Virus record (IMG/VR): IMGVR_UViG_3300042391_001376
Coordinates: 124,001-188,000 of that record
Source: a virus
DNA: 64,000 nucleotides
Direction: 5' to 3' (one strand)
Under the pieces are notes generated by a model that ran no database searches, was not told the origin of the DNA, and saw nothing but the letters and a program-made list of their open reading frames with translations. The position numbers and the translations under genes were made by a program. This document shows, piece after piece, positions 49,387-57,773 of the stretch. The first letter of the stretch is position 1. Each line of letters opens with the position of its first letter.

Positions 49387-49554
49387 ATGAAACATAAAGA
49401 ATATAAAAATAACGCAAAACAAAACAACAAAAAAATCTGTTCTATTTCAAACAAGTCTGTATTAATTTCTACTATAATTAATGAAGACGAAAGTGATGAA
49501 GTAGACCAGTTAATGGCAACTCACAAAACATTTCATTGGACGGAGTCTTACTAA
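49387..49554 (+). CDS. Small hypothetical protein before the helicase
   Basis: 55 residues from the ATG at 49387. Basic N-terminus ('MKHKEYKNNAKQNNKK'), acidic second half ('INEDESDEVDQLMA'). One base separates its stop from the helicase start. Function unknown. Confidence 0.5.
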   Translation: MKHKEYKNNAKQNNKKICSISNKSVLISTIINEDESDEVDQLMATHKTFHWTESY

Positions 49555-49555
49555 A

Positions 49556-51235
49556 ATGACTTTAACTTTAAGACCTTATCAGATAGAAGCACTTGAATCT
49601 ATTCAAAATCATCTAGACAAAGGTATAGTTAAACAACTTGTCGTTCTCCCAACTGGAGCCGGCAAGACTGTAATTTTTAGTAATATTCCTCAGACCATAA
49701 AAGACAGTTTACCTATGCTAGTTTTAGCTCACCGTGGTGAGTTATTAACCCAAGCTAAAGATAAAATTCTTTGGTCTAATCCTCAACTGGATGTTCAGAT
49801 TGAAAAAGCTGAAGATACAGCTGATCTATGCGATGTTGTAGTAGCATCTGTACCCACTTTGGGTAGAGCTGATTCTCAAAGAATATTAAAATATCCTAAA
49901 GACTATTTTAAAACTATTATCATTGATGAAGCACACCACGCTGCTGCTGAAACATACCGTAGAATACTTGATTACTTTACTCCTAAATTTCTATTGGGTG
50001 TTACAGCAACTCCTCAGAGATCTGACTCTGTTAGATTAACTGATGTATTTGATGAAATCACCTACTATAAAACTATTCAAGACTTGATCCAAGAAGGATA
50101 CTTATGTAGACTTGTTGGCTATAGAATAAAGACCGACACTGACATTTCAGAAGTGGAGACTTCGCATGGCGACTACATGGCATCCCAGTTGGAAGATACT
50201 ATCAATACTCCTACTCGTAACGCTATTGTTGTTAAATCTTATTTTGAGTTTGCGCAGAACAAAAAAGCAGTCGTATTCGCATCCGGTGTTAAGCACGCCA
50301 GAGACTTGGCCGCATCCTTTGCGCAAAAGCAGATACCTGTACGAGTAATACTTGGAGACACTCCAGATGATGAACGAAAACAAGCACTTGCTGACTTTGC
50401 ATCTGGTACTATCAAGGTAATAGTTAACGTTGGCGTACTAACAGAAGGGTTCGATGAGCCTTCTATCGGTGCGATTATACTTGCCCGACCAACACGTTCT
50501 TCCCTACTGTATACACAAATAGTAGGTCGTGGTACTAGACTTTACGAAGGTAAAGACAACTGCATTATCATAGATATTGCTGACACCACTAAAGGCAAGA
50601 AGCCTTTGGGATTACCAACTTTGTTGGGAATGCCACCTGAATTCGACCTGAAGGGTCAAGACCTAGTTGATGTAGCAGAAAAATATAAAGAGCTTGAAGA
50701 CTACTGTCCTGGTGAAGCTGTTCGTGTTTTATCTTTAGATGATATAGAACTAGCTTACAAACGTATCGATCTCTTTATGCCACCACCACCTAACGAAATA
50801 GTTCAAACCTATTCTCGTTTTGTTTGGGCCGAAGTAGCCGAAAATGATTTTCATTTAGGTATCAATCAGGATGAATCTATTAGAATTCATGTTGATGCTT
50901 TAGGCAGATGGACTACCACTCTAAAACAAAAAATAAAAGACGGTTCTAAAGATACTGTGCTTGGTCATCCAGAAGATATGCGTGAAGCATTTGTTCGTAC
51001 CGATAGGTGGATTACAAGTAACAGATCTTATAACCTAAATCTTTTAGATAATACTGCTGCTTGGAGATCTGATTCTCCAACAGATAAACAACACAAGATG
51101 CTTAAGCGCATGGGTATCCCAATCACTGCTGATATGACTAAAGGAACTGCTAGTCAGATTATATCTAAATACTATGAAGCTAATCCCAAGCCTAAATGGC
51201 TTGAAAACAAAATAGCTTCTAAAAAATGGAATTAA
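49556..51235 (+). CDS. Superfamily 2 DEAH-type helicase
   Basis: 559 residues. Motifs: Q-like 'LRPYQIEALESI', I 'LPTGAGKTVIF', Ia 'LAHRGELLTQAKD', II 'IIIDEAHHAAA', III 'LLGVTATPQRSDS', V 'VNVGVLTEGFDEP', VI 'QIVGRGTRLYEGK'. Similar to UvsW/Ssl2-like and type III restriction helicase domains. The C-terminal 200 residues lack a nuclease and carry a small helical domain. Probably unwinds DNA forks or recombination intermediates. Confidence 0.9.
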   Translation: MTLTLRPYQIEALESIQNHLDKGIVKQLVVLPTGAGKTVIFSNIPQTIKDSLPMLVLAHRGELLTQAKDKILWSNPQLDVQIEKAEDTADLCDVVVASVPTLGRADSQRILKYPKDYFKTIIIDEAHHAAAETYRRILDYFTPKFLLGVTATPQRSDSVRLTDVFDEITYYKTIQDLIQEGYLCRLVGYRIKTDTDISEVETSHGDYMASQLEDTINTPTRNAIVVKSYFEFAQNKKAVVFASGVKHARDLAASFAQKQIPVRVILGDTPDDERKQALADFASGTIKVIVNVGVLTEGFDEPSIGAIILARPTRSSLLYTQIVGRGTRLYEGKDNCIIIDIADTTKGKKPLGLPTLLGMPPEFDLKGQDLVDVAEKYKELEDYCPGEAVRVLSLDDIELAYKRIDLFMPPPPNEIVQTYSRFVWAEVAENDFHLGINQDESIRIHVDALGRWTTTLKQKIKDGSKDTVLGHPEDMREAFVRTDRWITSNRSYNLNLLDNTAAWRSDSPTDKQHKMLKRMGIPITADMTKGTASQIISKYYEANPKPKWLENKIASKKWN

Positions 51236-51249
51236 CCTGATATACTTTC

Positions 51250-51711
51250 ATGGTGAATAGATTTGATATTAAACATCCTCAAATAACTCCTGAAAAATAT
51301 ATCTTAAATAAATCAGATAAAAGATATAATTATTTAAAAGGATTATACATCCCATCTGATCCTGTAGAAACTCCTAAAATAATATACGCTGATCCTAACG
51401 ATGCTTTAGAAGAATACATATCTTATGATAGCAAGCTTGATATAATTCCATTACATAGCCGCTATCATATGTACGTTGATTTACTATATTATGTTGATCC
51501 CGATAGTATTAATATTATTGCAACAAAAATATATAGATTAGCTTTTGCTAATAACATTGGAAGAAACAGTACAGAAATAATACATGGACCTGTAATGATT
51601 TACGGAACTTCAATTGATTCACTTAATTCTAAATATAAAAATTGTTCTGTTCCTTACGAAGTAATAGAACAAGCATTTAGATTATATGACAACTATTGTT
51701 ACGAAATTTAA
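51250..51711 (+). CDS. Hypothetical protein
   Basis: 153 residues beginning MVNRFDIKHPQITPEKYIL, close behind the helicase gene. Rich in Tyr, Ile and Asp with no visible motif. Role unknown; may act with the helicase. Confidence 0.6.
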   Translation: MVNRFDIKHPQITPEKYILNKSDKRYNYLKGLYIPSDPVETPKIIYADPNDALEEYISYDSKLDIIPLHSRYHMYVDLLYYVDPDSINIIATKIYRLAFANNIGRNSTEIIHGPVMIYGTSIDSLNSKYKNCSVPYEVIEQAFRLYDNYCYEI

Positions 51712-51767
51712 GTTACAGCAAAACCTCGGGGATAGACACAAACCCATACAATAAATAAGGAAACAAT

Positions 51768-51968
51768 ATGTTAAGTGTAGTTATAGGTAACGACATCAAA
51801 GATGTAGAAAAATTAAATACTGCTATTGATAAACTACAACAACTTAATAACGACAATCAAACAGATGAAGTTATTGATTGGTTAAAGGGTATACATAGCA
51901 TCTTGACTGATAAAAATTTTGGTCAAGAAATGTATGACACGTCTGAATTACTAGACGAAACATTATAA
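51768..51968 (+). CDS. Small acidic helical protein
   Basis: 66 residues from the ATG at 51768 (AAGGAAACAAT upstream). Two or three helices ('DVEKLNTAIDKLQQLNNDNQTDE', 'VIDWLKGIHSILT'), acidic C-terminus. Not recognised. A tRNA gene starts eight bases after its stop. Confidence 0.55.
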   Translation: MLSVVIGNDIKDVEKLNTAIDKLQQLNNDNQTDEVIDWLKGIHSILTDKNFGQEMYDTSELLDETL

Positions 51969-51976
51969 CCGGTTAT

Positions 51977-52062
51977 GCCCAGGTGGCGGAACCGGTAGAC
52001 GCAAGGGGCTTAAACCCCCTCGATTAGAAATGATCGTACGGGTTCGATCCCCGTCTTGGGCA
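51977..52062 (+). tRNA. tRNA-Leu (TAA anticodon)
   Basis: Class II tRNA with long variable arm (86 bases). Acceptor GCCCAGG pairs with CTTGGGC; anticodon stem GGGGC/ACCCC-type around CTTAAAC, giving TAA; variable stem near TCGATTAGAAATGATCGTA; T arm ACGGG(TTCGATC)CCCGT. Reads UUA. Confidence 0.93.
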
Positions 52063-52082
52063 CAAAAGAACAAAGGAACTCT

Positions 52083-53522
52083 ATGCGGAATAAGAGCCAC
52101 TATCTAAAACTGTTGTTAACAACAGCATTAATGTTAACAGTTCTTGTTAACTCAAAAACTAATACAGCTAATGCTGGCGATGTTGCACCAGCTGTTTCAA
52201 CTGTTAAGTTTTATCGTAAACTGACCAACTATTATTTGCCCAATTTATCATCTGCAGTCCCAAGAATGGGTGCAGATATAGCTTACAATAATAACTTCAG
52301 AGGACAAGATTCCTTTATAGTTATTCTTGATACTGGCATTGAAGCTGTCCACTCATTCTTTGGTGGCAGAGTAGCACTTGAAGCTTGCTTCGCCGTCAAA
52401 TGCCCCAATGGTCAAATATCTATGGTTGGTTCTGGTGCAGCAGCCCCAATTCATTGGCACGGTACCCATGTTGCAGGCATTGCCGCTGGACTTAACTCAT
52501 CTATTAGAGGTATAGCACCAAGCGCAAAGATCATTGCAGTAAATGTTTTTGCTGCAGATGGTTCTGCTTCAGACTCTGATCTTATTCGCGCATTACAATG
52601 GGTTGATTCTATATCTGATCAATATAATATTGCGGCTGTCAACATGTCTCTTGGTACACCAGGAACATTTAAATCTTCATGCAACTCTTATATACCAGAT
52701 TTAACTTCAATTATTTCTACATTGAAGTCTAAAAATATTGCTACTGTAGTTTCAGCCGGCAACGAAGGCCAGCGTGGAATGAGTTCCCCAGCATGCATTA
52801 CAGACACTGTCAGTGTTGCCGCAACTTACACTGCTGGAGACGGCAGTGACAGAGTTACTAGCTTTAGCAACGTTAATGAATTAACTGATTTATCAGCTCC
52901 TGGATACAACATAGTGTCTTCCAAACTTATGGGTGCATATGGTGCATCTTCAGGAACATCTATGTCAGCACCTATGGTTGCTGGCGCATTTGCAGTATAC
53001 CGTTCTAAGTTTGGCGTACAATCAGTAGATAAAGTAGTATCTGACTTTCAATCTACTGGAATCAACGCAGTAGATGATTACACCAAAATTGTTACAAAAA
53101 GAATAGATTTTAGATCCCTGTTTTCAACACCTGGATCTACACCCCCACCACCCACCACAACTATTCCCTCACCAACTACAACAACTCCATCACCTACTAC
53201 CACCGTACTTGATGAAGATGATGAATCAGAAGACTATTTAAATATTCCTTACATTATAACTTTGAAAAAGTTTGCAACTAGACTATCTTATATTCGATTA
53301 GACTTTACATACAGATATACAAATATACCTGTGTCTAATTTTATTTTAAGGTGCAGATATGCAGACAATAAAATTGTTGATAAAGTTATTAGCAATAGAA
53401 ACAGAACAACTAATTCTTACTTTATATCAATATCTTCATTAAATATTCGCTCATGTAGAATGGCCGCAGTATCAACAGATGGTACTGTCGGTCAATTCTC
53501 CAAATACATATTGGTGAAATAA
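52083..53522 (+). CDS. Secreted subtilisin-like (S8) serine protease
   Basis: 479 residues from the ATG at 52083; a longer frame would begin inside the tRNA, and AAAGGAAC precedes 52083. Signal peptide about residues 1-31 ('LLLTTALMLTVLVNS..TANAG'). Catalytic D83 ('VILDTGIE'), H126 ('HGTHVAGIA'), oxyanion N227 ('SAGNEGQ') and S293 ('SGTSMSAPMVAG') are complete. A Pro/Thr linker at about 355-378 leads to a beta-rich C-terminal domain, possibly for surface binding. Secreted by infected cells or used in lysis. Other subtilisins usually need a prodomain; here it is very short. Confidence 0.85.
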   Translation: MRNKSHYLKLLLTTALMLTVLVNSKTNTANAGDVAPAVSTVKFYRKLTNYYLPNLSSAVPRMGADIAYNNNFRGQDSFIVILDTGIEAVHSFFGGRVALEACFAVKCPNGQISMVGSGAAAPIHWHGTHVAGIAAGLNSSIRGIAPSAKIIAVNVFAADGSASDSDLIRALQWVDSISDQYNIAAVNMSLGTPGTFKSSCNSYIPDLTSIISTLKSKNIATVVSAGNEGQRGMSSPACITDTVSVAATYTAGDGSDRVTSFSNVNELTDLSAPGYNIVSSKLMGAYGASSGTSMSAPMVAGAFAVYRSKFGVQSVDKVVSDFQSTGINAVDDYTKIVTKRIDFRSLFSTPGSTPPPPTTTIPSPTTTTPSPTTTVLDEDDESEDYLNIPYIITLKKFATRLSYIRLDFTYRYTNIPVSNFILRCRYADNKIVDKVISNRNRTTNSYFISISSLNIRSCRMAAVSTDGTVGQFSKYILVK

Positions 53523-53524
53523 TT

Positions 53525-53581
53525 ATGTATATACTTCCATTAATTGGCATATTAATTATACTTGTTGTACTTTTAACTTAA
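53525..53581 (+). CDS. Possible 18-residue membrane peptide
   Basis: An ATG at 53525, two bases after the protease stop, opens a frame of 18 codons (MYILPLIGILIILVVLLT), an all-hydrophobic helix. GGTGA precedes by about nine bases. Very short, so a chance frame cannot be excluded. Confidence 0.35.
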   Translation: MYILPLIGILIILVVLLT

Positions 53582-53593
53582 AAACGGAGTTCT

Positions 53594-53908
53594 ATGAACT
53601 GGCAAGACAGAGCTTATTGCAAAGGGTTTACCCATATATTTTATGGTAAACTTGCTGAAAGACCACAAGCTACAGCTCGTAGAGAAGCAATTGCATATTC
53701 TATTTGCGCAAAATGTCCAGTCTTTAACGAATGCAGACAACATGCTAGAGCTCATGGCGAGCTAGGATATTGGGCTGGAGAAAATGAATATGATAGATAT
53801 TTGTTAGGTTTTAAACCAATAGTTTCATTTGGTGCTTTTTTAAGATCTGCTCAGATTTATTTAGAAAGAAAACAAAAATTAATTAAAAAGGAAAATAAAA
53901 CATCATGA
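53594..53908 (+). CDS. WhiB-like iron-sulfur regulator 2 (divergent)
   Basis: 104 residues with CGGAG upstream. The four Cys are kept ('DRAYCKGFTH', 'SICAKCPVFNECRQH') but the usual GVWGG turn is 'GYWAG', and the C-terminal region is 'ERKQKLIKKENK'. This suggests a WhiB protein with changed sigma-factor contact. Its stop overlaps the next ATG. Confidence 0.8.
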   Translation: MNWQDRAYCKGFTHIFYGKLAERPQATARREAIAYSICAKCPVFNECRQHARAHGELGYWAGENEYDRYLLGFKPIVSFGAFLRSAQIYLERKQKLIKKENKTS

Positions 53909-54147
53909 CTAAGAACAAAAAAATTGATTCTAAAATTAATGATATCAAAGATCATTTAGCAACGGCTATTTACACTAGAAGAACTAGTCTCGGATATACA
54001 CAACAACAGCTTGCTGATGTTTGTGCTATAGACCGCAAAACAATTAATCGTATTGAAAATGGACATTTTTCCCCAAACCTTGATACATTAGTGCGGATCT
54101 TTGATATACTAGACATCAAATCAAAATCAGTGTTTGAAGCTAAGTAG
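53905..54147 (+). CDS. XRE/Cro-type repressor-like regulator
   Basis: 80 residues. 'LATAIYTRRTSLGYTQQQLADVCAIDRKTINRIENGHFSPNLDTLVRI' is a full lambda-repressor-like helix-turn-helix domain. The start overlaps the upstream WhiB-like gene by four bases, so the two regulators are made together. There is no effector or protease-sensitive domain. Confidence 0.82.
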   Translation: MTKNKKIDSKINDIKDHLATAIYTRRTSLGYTQQQLADVCAIDRKTINRIENGHFSPNLDTLVRIFDILDIKSKSVFEAK

Positions 54148-54156
54148 TAAAACATT

Positions 54157-54261
54157 ATGAATTGGTTTGACTGGCTTAGAATTGCACTTGTTATTCCAGC
54201 TACTTTAGCTGTTATTGGATTAATTTTAGTGTTAGTTGATGACATTAAACAAAACAAATAA
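54157..54261 (+). CDS. Very small membrane protein
   Basis: 34 residues from the ATG at 54157, beginning MNWFDWLRIALVIPATLAVI, one transmembrane helix then 'VDDIKQNK'. Eleven bases after the XRE stop. Function unknown. Confidence 0.45.
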   Translation: MNWFDWLRIALVIPATLAVIGLILVLVDDIKQNK

Positions 54262-54327
54262 ATATTAATAGGGGATCCGTTAGCGTATAGCTCGGCTTAA
54301 ACGACACTGTGGTGTGCCCTATTATAT

Positions 54328-54403
54328 TGGCGAGTAGCTCAGTTGGCAGAGCAAGGGACTGTTAATCCCTGGGTCGTAGGTTCGAGCCCTACCTCGCCAG
54401 CCA
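54328..54403 (+). tRNA. tRNA-Asn (GTT anticodon), CCA encoded
   Basis: Acceptor TGGCGAG pairs with CTCGCCA, discriminator G, and CCA follows at 54401-54403. D arm GCTC/GAGC, anticodon loop CTGTTAA, T arm GTAGG/CCTAC. The A of the encoded CCA is also the A of the ATG that starts the next gene. Confidence 0.93.
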
Positions 54404-54561
54404 TGATACAACTTATAAAACAAATAATTTTACCTGGACCATTTGATCCAGACTTAAGACTACCAATTATTATTATTATATCAATGATTTTTTATATGAG
54501 AAATTATATAAAAAGAAATTGGGATTACATTCAAGATGAACTTGATAGTGATTGGGAATAA
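54403..54561 (+). CDS. Small membrane protein starting inside the tRNA 3' end
   Basis: 52 residues from the ATG at 54403, beginning MIQLIKQIILPGPFDPDLRL, with a transmembrane helix ('PIIIIISMIFYM') and an acidic tail ('QDELDSDWE'). It has no ribosome site, since tRNA-Asn ends at its first base. Cutting the tRNA 3' end would leave a leaderless message. Function unknown. Confidence 0.5.
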   Translation: MIQLIKQIILPGPFDPDLRLPIIIIISMIFYMRNYIKRNWDYIQDELDSDWE

Positions 54562-54574
54562 CATTTAATAGATT

Positions 54575-54647
54575 GCGCTTTTAGCTCAGTCGGTAGAGCA
54601 CCGGACTTTTAATCCGTTGGTCCTGGGTTCGAACCCCAGAGAGCGCA
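54575..54647 (+). tRNA. tRNA-Lys (TTT anticodon)
   Basis: Acceptor GCGCTTT pairs with AGAGCGC (one wobble), D arm GCTC/GAGC, anticodon loop CTTTTAA, T arm CTGGG/CCCAG, discriminator A, no encoded CCA. An ACATA/TATGT hairpin followed by CTTTT lies downstream near 54668-54690. Confidence 0.93.
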
Positions 54648-54712
54648 CAAGTGCTCGAAATAAAAACATACTGTGATATGTCTTTTGGCACAAGAACTAC
54701 AAAAGGAACAAT

Positions 54713-55426
54713 ATGAAAAACAAAATTAAATTATCTTTAGTTACATCTTTATTAATACTAGGATCTTTATCTTTTCCAACAGCTTTACTTGCTAATAATC
54801 AGGAGCCTATATTGATTCAAATATATGATACTGATATTGGCACTGAAGCTTTTGAGCAGTTGGTTAATTACGGCAATGGCGGTCATGCTGCATTAGGTGC
54901 TATACTTGGGGATGCCCAAAATATGCAACAGAACCCAGGTATCGGCCTTGGCATTGGTTCAGGTGGCCTCGGTTATAGGCCTTCTGTTACTATCGCCGTA
55001 TGGACTGATGCAGTCTTTGACAAATCTCTTGGATTGGCTACTATTAAAAGTTACTTTAATGTACCTAGCAGTCCAGTAACTACCAACGGTGATTGTGCTA
55101 TAGCTTGCGATGGAACAGTTCAACAACCTGAACCTGTCCAACAAATAGTGGAGACTGTTGTTCAACAACCTGTTTTAATTCAACAGCCAGAACCGCAAGA
55201 ACAAGCATCAGCACCACAAATATTATTAGATAATACACCACAGCATATAGAGCCCACAGTATCTCTTGAACCACTTTCTTCATATACTACTCCAGCTGTT
55301 TTGACTCTTCAATCATCTATTAGTAACAAAGTTGTTTCTGATAAAAAAGTTATTAACAAAAAGAAAATTATCACCAAGAAAGTAGCACGACATGCCACCA
55401 GTAAAGCAGTTAAAAGACACCCGTAG
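54713..55426 (+). CDS. Secreted protein with Pro/Gln-rich and basic tail
   Basis: 237 residues from the ATG at 54713 (AAAAGGAACAAT upstream). Signal peptide at about 1-27 ('LSLVTSLLILGSLSFPTALLA'). Residues 30-135 form a possible globular part ('NYGNGGHAALGAILG', 'VTIAVWTDAVFD', two Cys near 'DCAIACDG'); the rest is Gln/Pro repeats ('QQPEPVQQIVETVVQQP') and a basic C-terminus ('KKVINKKKIITKKVARH'). Looks like an exported wall- or nucleic-acid-binding protein; not recognised. Confidence 0.55.
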   Translation: MKNKIKLSLVTSLLILGSLSFPTALLANNQEPILIQIYDTDIGTEAFEQLVNYGNGGHAALGAILGDAQNMQQNPGIGLGIGSGGLGYRPSVTIAVWTDAVFDKSLGLATIKSYFNVPSSPVTTNGDCAIACDGTVQQPEPVQQIVETVVQQPVLIQQPEPQEQASAPQILLDNTPQHIEPTVSLEPLSSYTTPAVLTLQSSISNKVVSDKKVINKKKIITKKVARHATSKAVKRHP

Positions 55427-55724
55427 TCCAGAAGAAATTGCCATCCAATCCGCAATGACTTCACACTATACTATTTTGGTTCCAGGCTATAAAGCTAAAA
55501 ATGTACGCATTAAAAATCCACTTACTGGTAAAGACCCACTCTTTAGCGTAGAAGATCCACAATTCTTTGAGTTGTTTTATGATCTTGCTCAAAAAGGTCT
55601 TAAAGAAAAAATGATGCGCGAGATTGAAACATTTGCTGCCAATCTAGATCCTGATTGGCAAGCTGTTTATTCTGCTCTTGAAGGTTACTTCAAAGCAAAA
55701 GAATCTTCTAATGAGATTGCTTAA
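55392..55724 (+). CDS. Hypothetical protein
   Basis: 110 residues beginning MPPVKQLKDTRSPEEIAIQS, overlapping the upstream gene by 35 bases. Helical with 'DPQFFELFYDLAQKGLKEKMM'. Coupled to the next gene as well (overlap at 55711). No family recognised. Confidence 0.55.
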   Translation: MPPVKQLKDTRSPEEIAIQSAMTSHYTILVPGYKAKNVRIKNPLTGKDPLFSVEDPQFFELFYDLAQKGLKEKMMREIETFAANLDPDWQAVYSALEGYFKAKESSNEIA

Positions 55725-55911
55725 ATCTTTAGTTACACGTAATATCCAACATGCTAGAACAAGACGATCTGAAATTTTAGAAAATGATATTTCAACTATT
55801 CGTTATTGGGATGGATACATAAGTGCTTTAGAATCCATAGTGCACGTTTTACCTGAAGACACCGAAACACATGAACAACAAGAAAAAATACATGGACACC
55901 AAACAGATTAA
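55711..55911 (+). CDS. Small hypothetical protein
   Basis: 66 residues from the ATG at 55711 (14 bases before the upstream stop). Basic N-terminus ('MRLLKSLVTRNIQHARTRR'), then 'YWDGYISALESIVHVLP'. The segment 'YWDGYISALESI' resembles 'YWEGYEAALDFAI' near the end of the 56462 protein, so the two share a short motif. Function unknown. Confidence 0.5.
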   Translation: MRLLKSLVTRNIQHARTRRSEILENDISTIRYWDGYISALESIVHVLPEDTETHEQQEKIHGHQTD

Positions 55912-56224
55912 ATCAGGAAGTTCTACGCTTCTAATCCTAAATTACTTAGGTATGCGAAAGCGTATGGATAAACCTTGGGCAACAGATTTAAATATAGCTC
56001 AGTTTTTTTCACATAAGTTACAAAAAAGAACTAAGCAGGGCGCGGATGCTAGACAGGCTTTAGATAATTTGCTTAAAGCAGATTATGTTGTCAAAAAAAA
56101 AATTAAAGGTATTGATTATTATTCTATTACAGAATTAGGTTGTCGCATACCTTATATAGTTGCAAACCGTCTAGCTAGCAGCCCTACTTATCAACACAGA
56201 ACTAAACATCACAACGATGATTAA
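55871..56224 (+). CDS. Small winged-helix-like protein
   Basis: 117 residues (ATG at 55892 is an alternative). 'RQALDNLLKADYVVKKKIKGIDYYSITELG' is the pattern of a winged helix: recognition helix then beta wing ('YYSITELG'). Basic, suitable for DNA binding. Its 3' end overlaps the convergent minus-strand gene at 56221. Confidence 0.5.
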   Translation: MNNKKKYMDTKQIKSGSSTLLILNYLGMRKRMDKPWATDLNIAQFFSHKLQKRTKQGADARQALDNLLKADYVVKKKIKGIDYYSITELGCRIPYIVANRLASSPTYQHRTKHHNDD

Positions 56225-56385
56225 TTAAATCTGCGTGGTTCTTTGATCGCATCCCAATACATTTGTCCTACGCGATCTTCGTAACTTCTAGGTGTATTGT
56301 GATATTCGTAGTTGTTTACTGCTTTCATTGTAAATTTATGAAATGTAAATGCTATTGCTGTTAAAATTATTAGTGTGATTATCAT
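56221..56385 (-). CDS. Lone minus-strand small membrane protein
   Basis: 54 residues from the ATG at 56385. One hydrophobic helix ('MIITLIILTAIAFTFH') then a polar tail ('YEDRVGQMYWDAIKEPRR'). It is the only minus-strand gene in the right arm and meets the 55871 gene stop to stop. No ribosome site is seen; TACTAT lies upstream at a distance that would put transcription close to the ATG. Confidence 0.5.
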   Translation of the reverse strand: MIITLIILTAIAFTFHKFTMKAVNNYEYHNTPRSYEDRVGQMYWDAIKEPRRFN

Positions 56386-56461
56386 GTTCTACATAGTATC
56401 ATGCTATCACGTTAAGTGAACCCACTAACTTGTAGTATCTCTAAAATAGATAGGTCCCATC

Positions 56462-57001
56462 ATGCATGAAGAAGTATTAGCTTGTTCGTATTCTAAATGT
56501 GATGTTTATCTTTTGAAGCCCGGCAAAGCTCAATGTTCTTATGAGGGCACTGATGAATGCAAGGCTGAAACAGAATATTTACAGAACACTATTGATAAAA
56601 CTAAAGTTCTTAAAACAGATAAAGAATCTTTTAACGAAATCAAAAAATTGGAAGATGACATTAAACTTTGGAAGAAAATTGCAGATGATTGGAGACAAGC
56701 AGCTATTGCACTAGCAACAGACGCAGGTGATCCTTACATGGCTATAGACTGTTATGAAGATATTAGCAGTGGACTATACGATACAGTCCGCGAAAGAATG
56801 TATGTTAGTCCATCAACTAAACAAAGAGCTTTTGATGGCATTCATGATTATGCAACTTTGATTTGTACAAAAGCAGGCGAAGCTCAAGAACTTAGAGTTG
56901 CAGCAGAAGATGTTAGTGATGCTGAGAATACCTATTATTGGGAAGGCTATGAAGCAGCATTAGACTTTGCTATTGACTCATTGCCAAATTATAACAATTA
57001 A
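56462..57001 (+). CDS. Helical Cys-containing hypothetical protein
   Basis: 179 residues beginning MHEEVLACSYSKCDVYLLKP. The N-terminal 33 residues have four Cys ('ACSYSKCD', 'QCSYEGTDEC') like a zinc finger; a coiled segment follows ('EIKKLEDDIKLWKKIADDW'). The last part shares 'YWEGYEAALDFAI' with the 55711 protein. Function unknown. Confidence 0.58.
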   Translation: MHEEVLACSYSKCDVYLLKPGKAQCSYEGTDECKAETEYLQNTIDKTKVLKTDKESFNEIKKLEDDIKLWKKIADDWRQAAIALATDAGDPYMAIDCYEDISSGLYDTVRERMYVSPSTKQRAFDGIHDYATLICTKAGEAQELRVAAEDVSDAENTYYWEGYEAALDFAIDSLPNYNN

Positions 57002-57006
57002 TTATG

Positions 57007-57079
<73 letters not shown>

Positions 57080-57081
57080 CT

Positions 57082-57303
57082 ATGAAAAAAATACTTATAT
57101 TATTTATATTAATAACAACACTTTCTAGTTGTGCTACTTCTAGCTACGATAACTATTATCAAGAAGAACCTTATCCAGGTTATAGTGATGGTTATGATCA
57201 AGACTGTTCAGACATTGGTCAAGAAGTTCCAGTCCCATATGATGATCCAGATGGTCTTGATGCTGATGGCGATGGCTGGGGTTGTGAAAGTTACGGAGGC
57301 TAA
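57082..57303 (+). CDS. Excalibur-domain lipoprotein
   Basis: 73 residues from the ATG at 57082. The N-terminal signal ('MKKILILFILITTLSSC') ends in a lipobox (L-S-S-C). The C-terminal 'DCSDIGQEVPVPYDD' and 'LDADGDGWGCE' match the Excalibur motif (paired Cys, D-x-D-G-D-G), a small domain found on exported actinobacterial and Firmicute proteins and thought to bind calcium. It lies directly behind tRNA-Met with no room for a ribosome site. Confidence 0.78.
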   Translation: MKKILILFILITTLSSCATSSYDNYYQEEPYPGYSDGYDQDCSDIGQEVPVPYDDPDGLDADGDGWGCESYGG

Positions 57304-57305
57304 TT

Positions 57306-57476
57306 ATGAAAACAGAATCTGAACAACAACCATATATTAAACAAATGCCTAAGGGTGAATGTACTTATTGCGACCTAGAGTATGATAAGCCTACTGGCTT
57401 CTTTCCGCCTCACACAGCGTCTCCTAGGTGCCAATCAGGGCATCACAGTCACTGTACCTGCGATACTTGTTTTTAG
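57306..57476 (+). CDS. Small Cys/His-rich protein
   Basis: 56 residues from the ATG at 57306. 'GECTYCDLEYD', 'SPRCQSGHHSHCTCDTCF' have seven Cys and clustered His, so one or two zinc sites (Zn-ribbon-like). Start three bases after the previous stop. Function unknown. Confidence 0.6.
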   Translation: MKTESEQQPYIKQMPKGECTYCDLEYDKPTGFFPPHTASPRCQSGHHSHCTCDTCF

Positions 57477-57482
57477 GACTTT

Positions 57483-57752
57483 ATGAAAAAATATATTATA
57501 ATACCAATATTAACTTTAGTGTTAGCCTCTTGTTCTATTGGTGAGCCCTGGTCACAGCAGCGCACTGAGAAATTAAGAGAAGAGTTTTGCGTTGATCTTA
57601 TGGAAGAACAACCATACTCTGGAAGTTGTGATTGTTTTGTCGCAGCAACACTAAAGAACTTTAAAACATTTACATCTTATGCTAGAGCAAGTGGTCCATC
57701 AGAACAATACCGCAAAGACCTTGAGTGGTGCGGTTATTTACTAAAACCATAA
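57483..57752 (+). CDS. Small lipoprotein
   Basis: 89 residues. Signal 'MKKYIIIPILTLVLASC' with lipobox (L-A-S-C). The mature part has five Cys besides the lipid one ('EFCVDLM', 'SGSCDCF', 'EWCGYLL'). Membrane-anchored on the outer face. The second lipoprotein in a row. Function unknown. Confidence 0.7.
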   Translation: MKKYIIIPILTLVLASCSIGEPWSQQRTEKLREEFCVDLMEEQPYSGSCDCFVAATLKNFKTFTSYARASGPSEQYRKDLEWCGYLLKP

Positions 57753-57773
57753 TTACAAATAGGAGTAAACTTT

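Noticed and set aside
52056-52082. Longer start for the subtilisin gene
   Set aside because: It would begin inside tRNA-Leu; the ATG at 52083 has a ribosome site and is followed by a signal peptide.
54262-54327. An extra tRNA before tRNA-Asn
   Set aside because: TAGCTCGGC looks like a D arm, but no T arm or acceptor pairing could be found.
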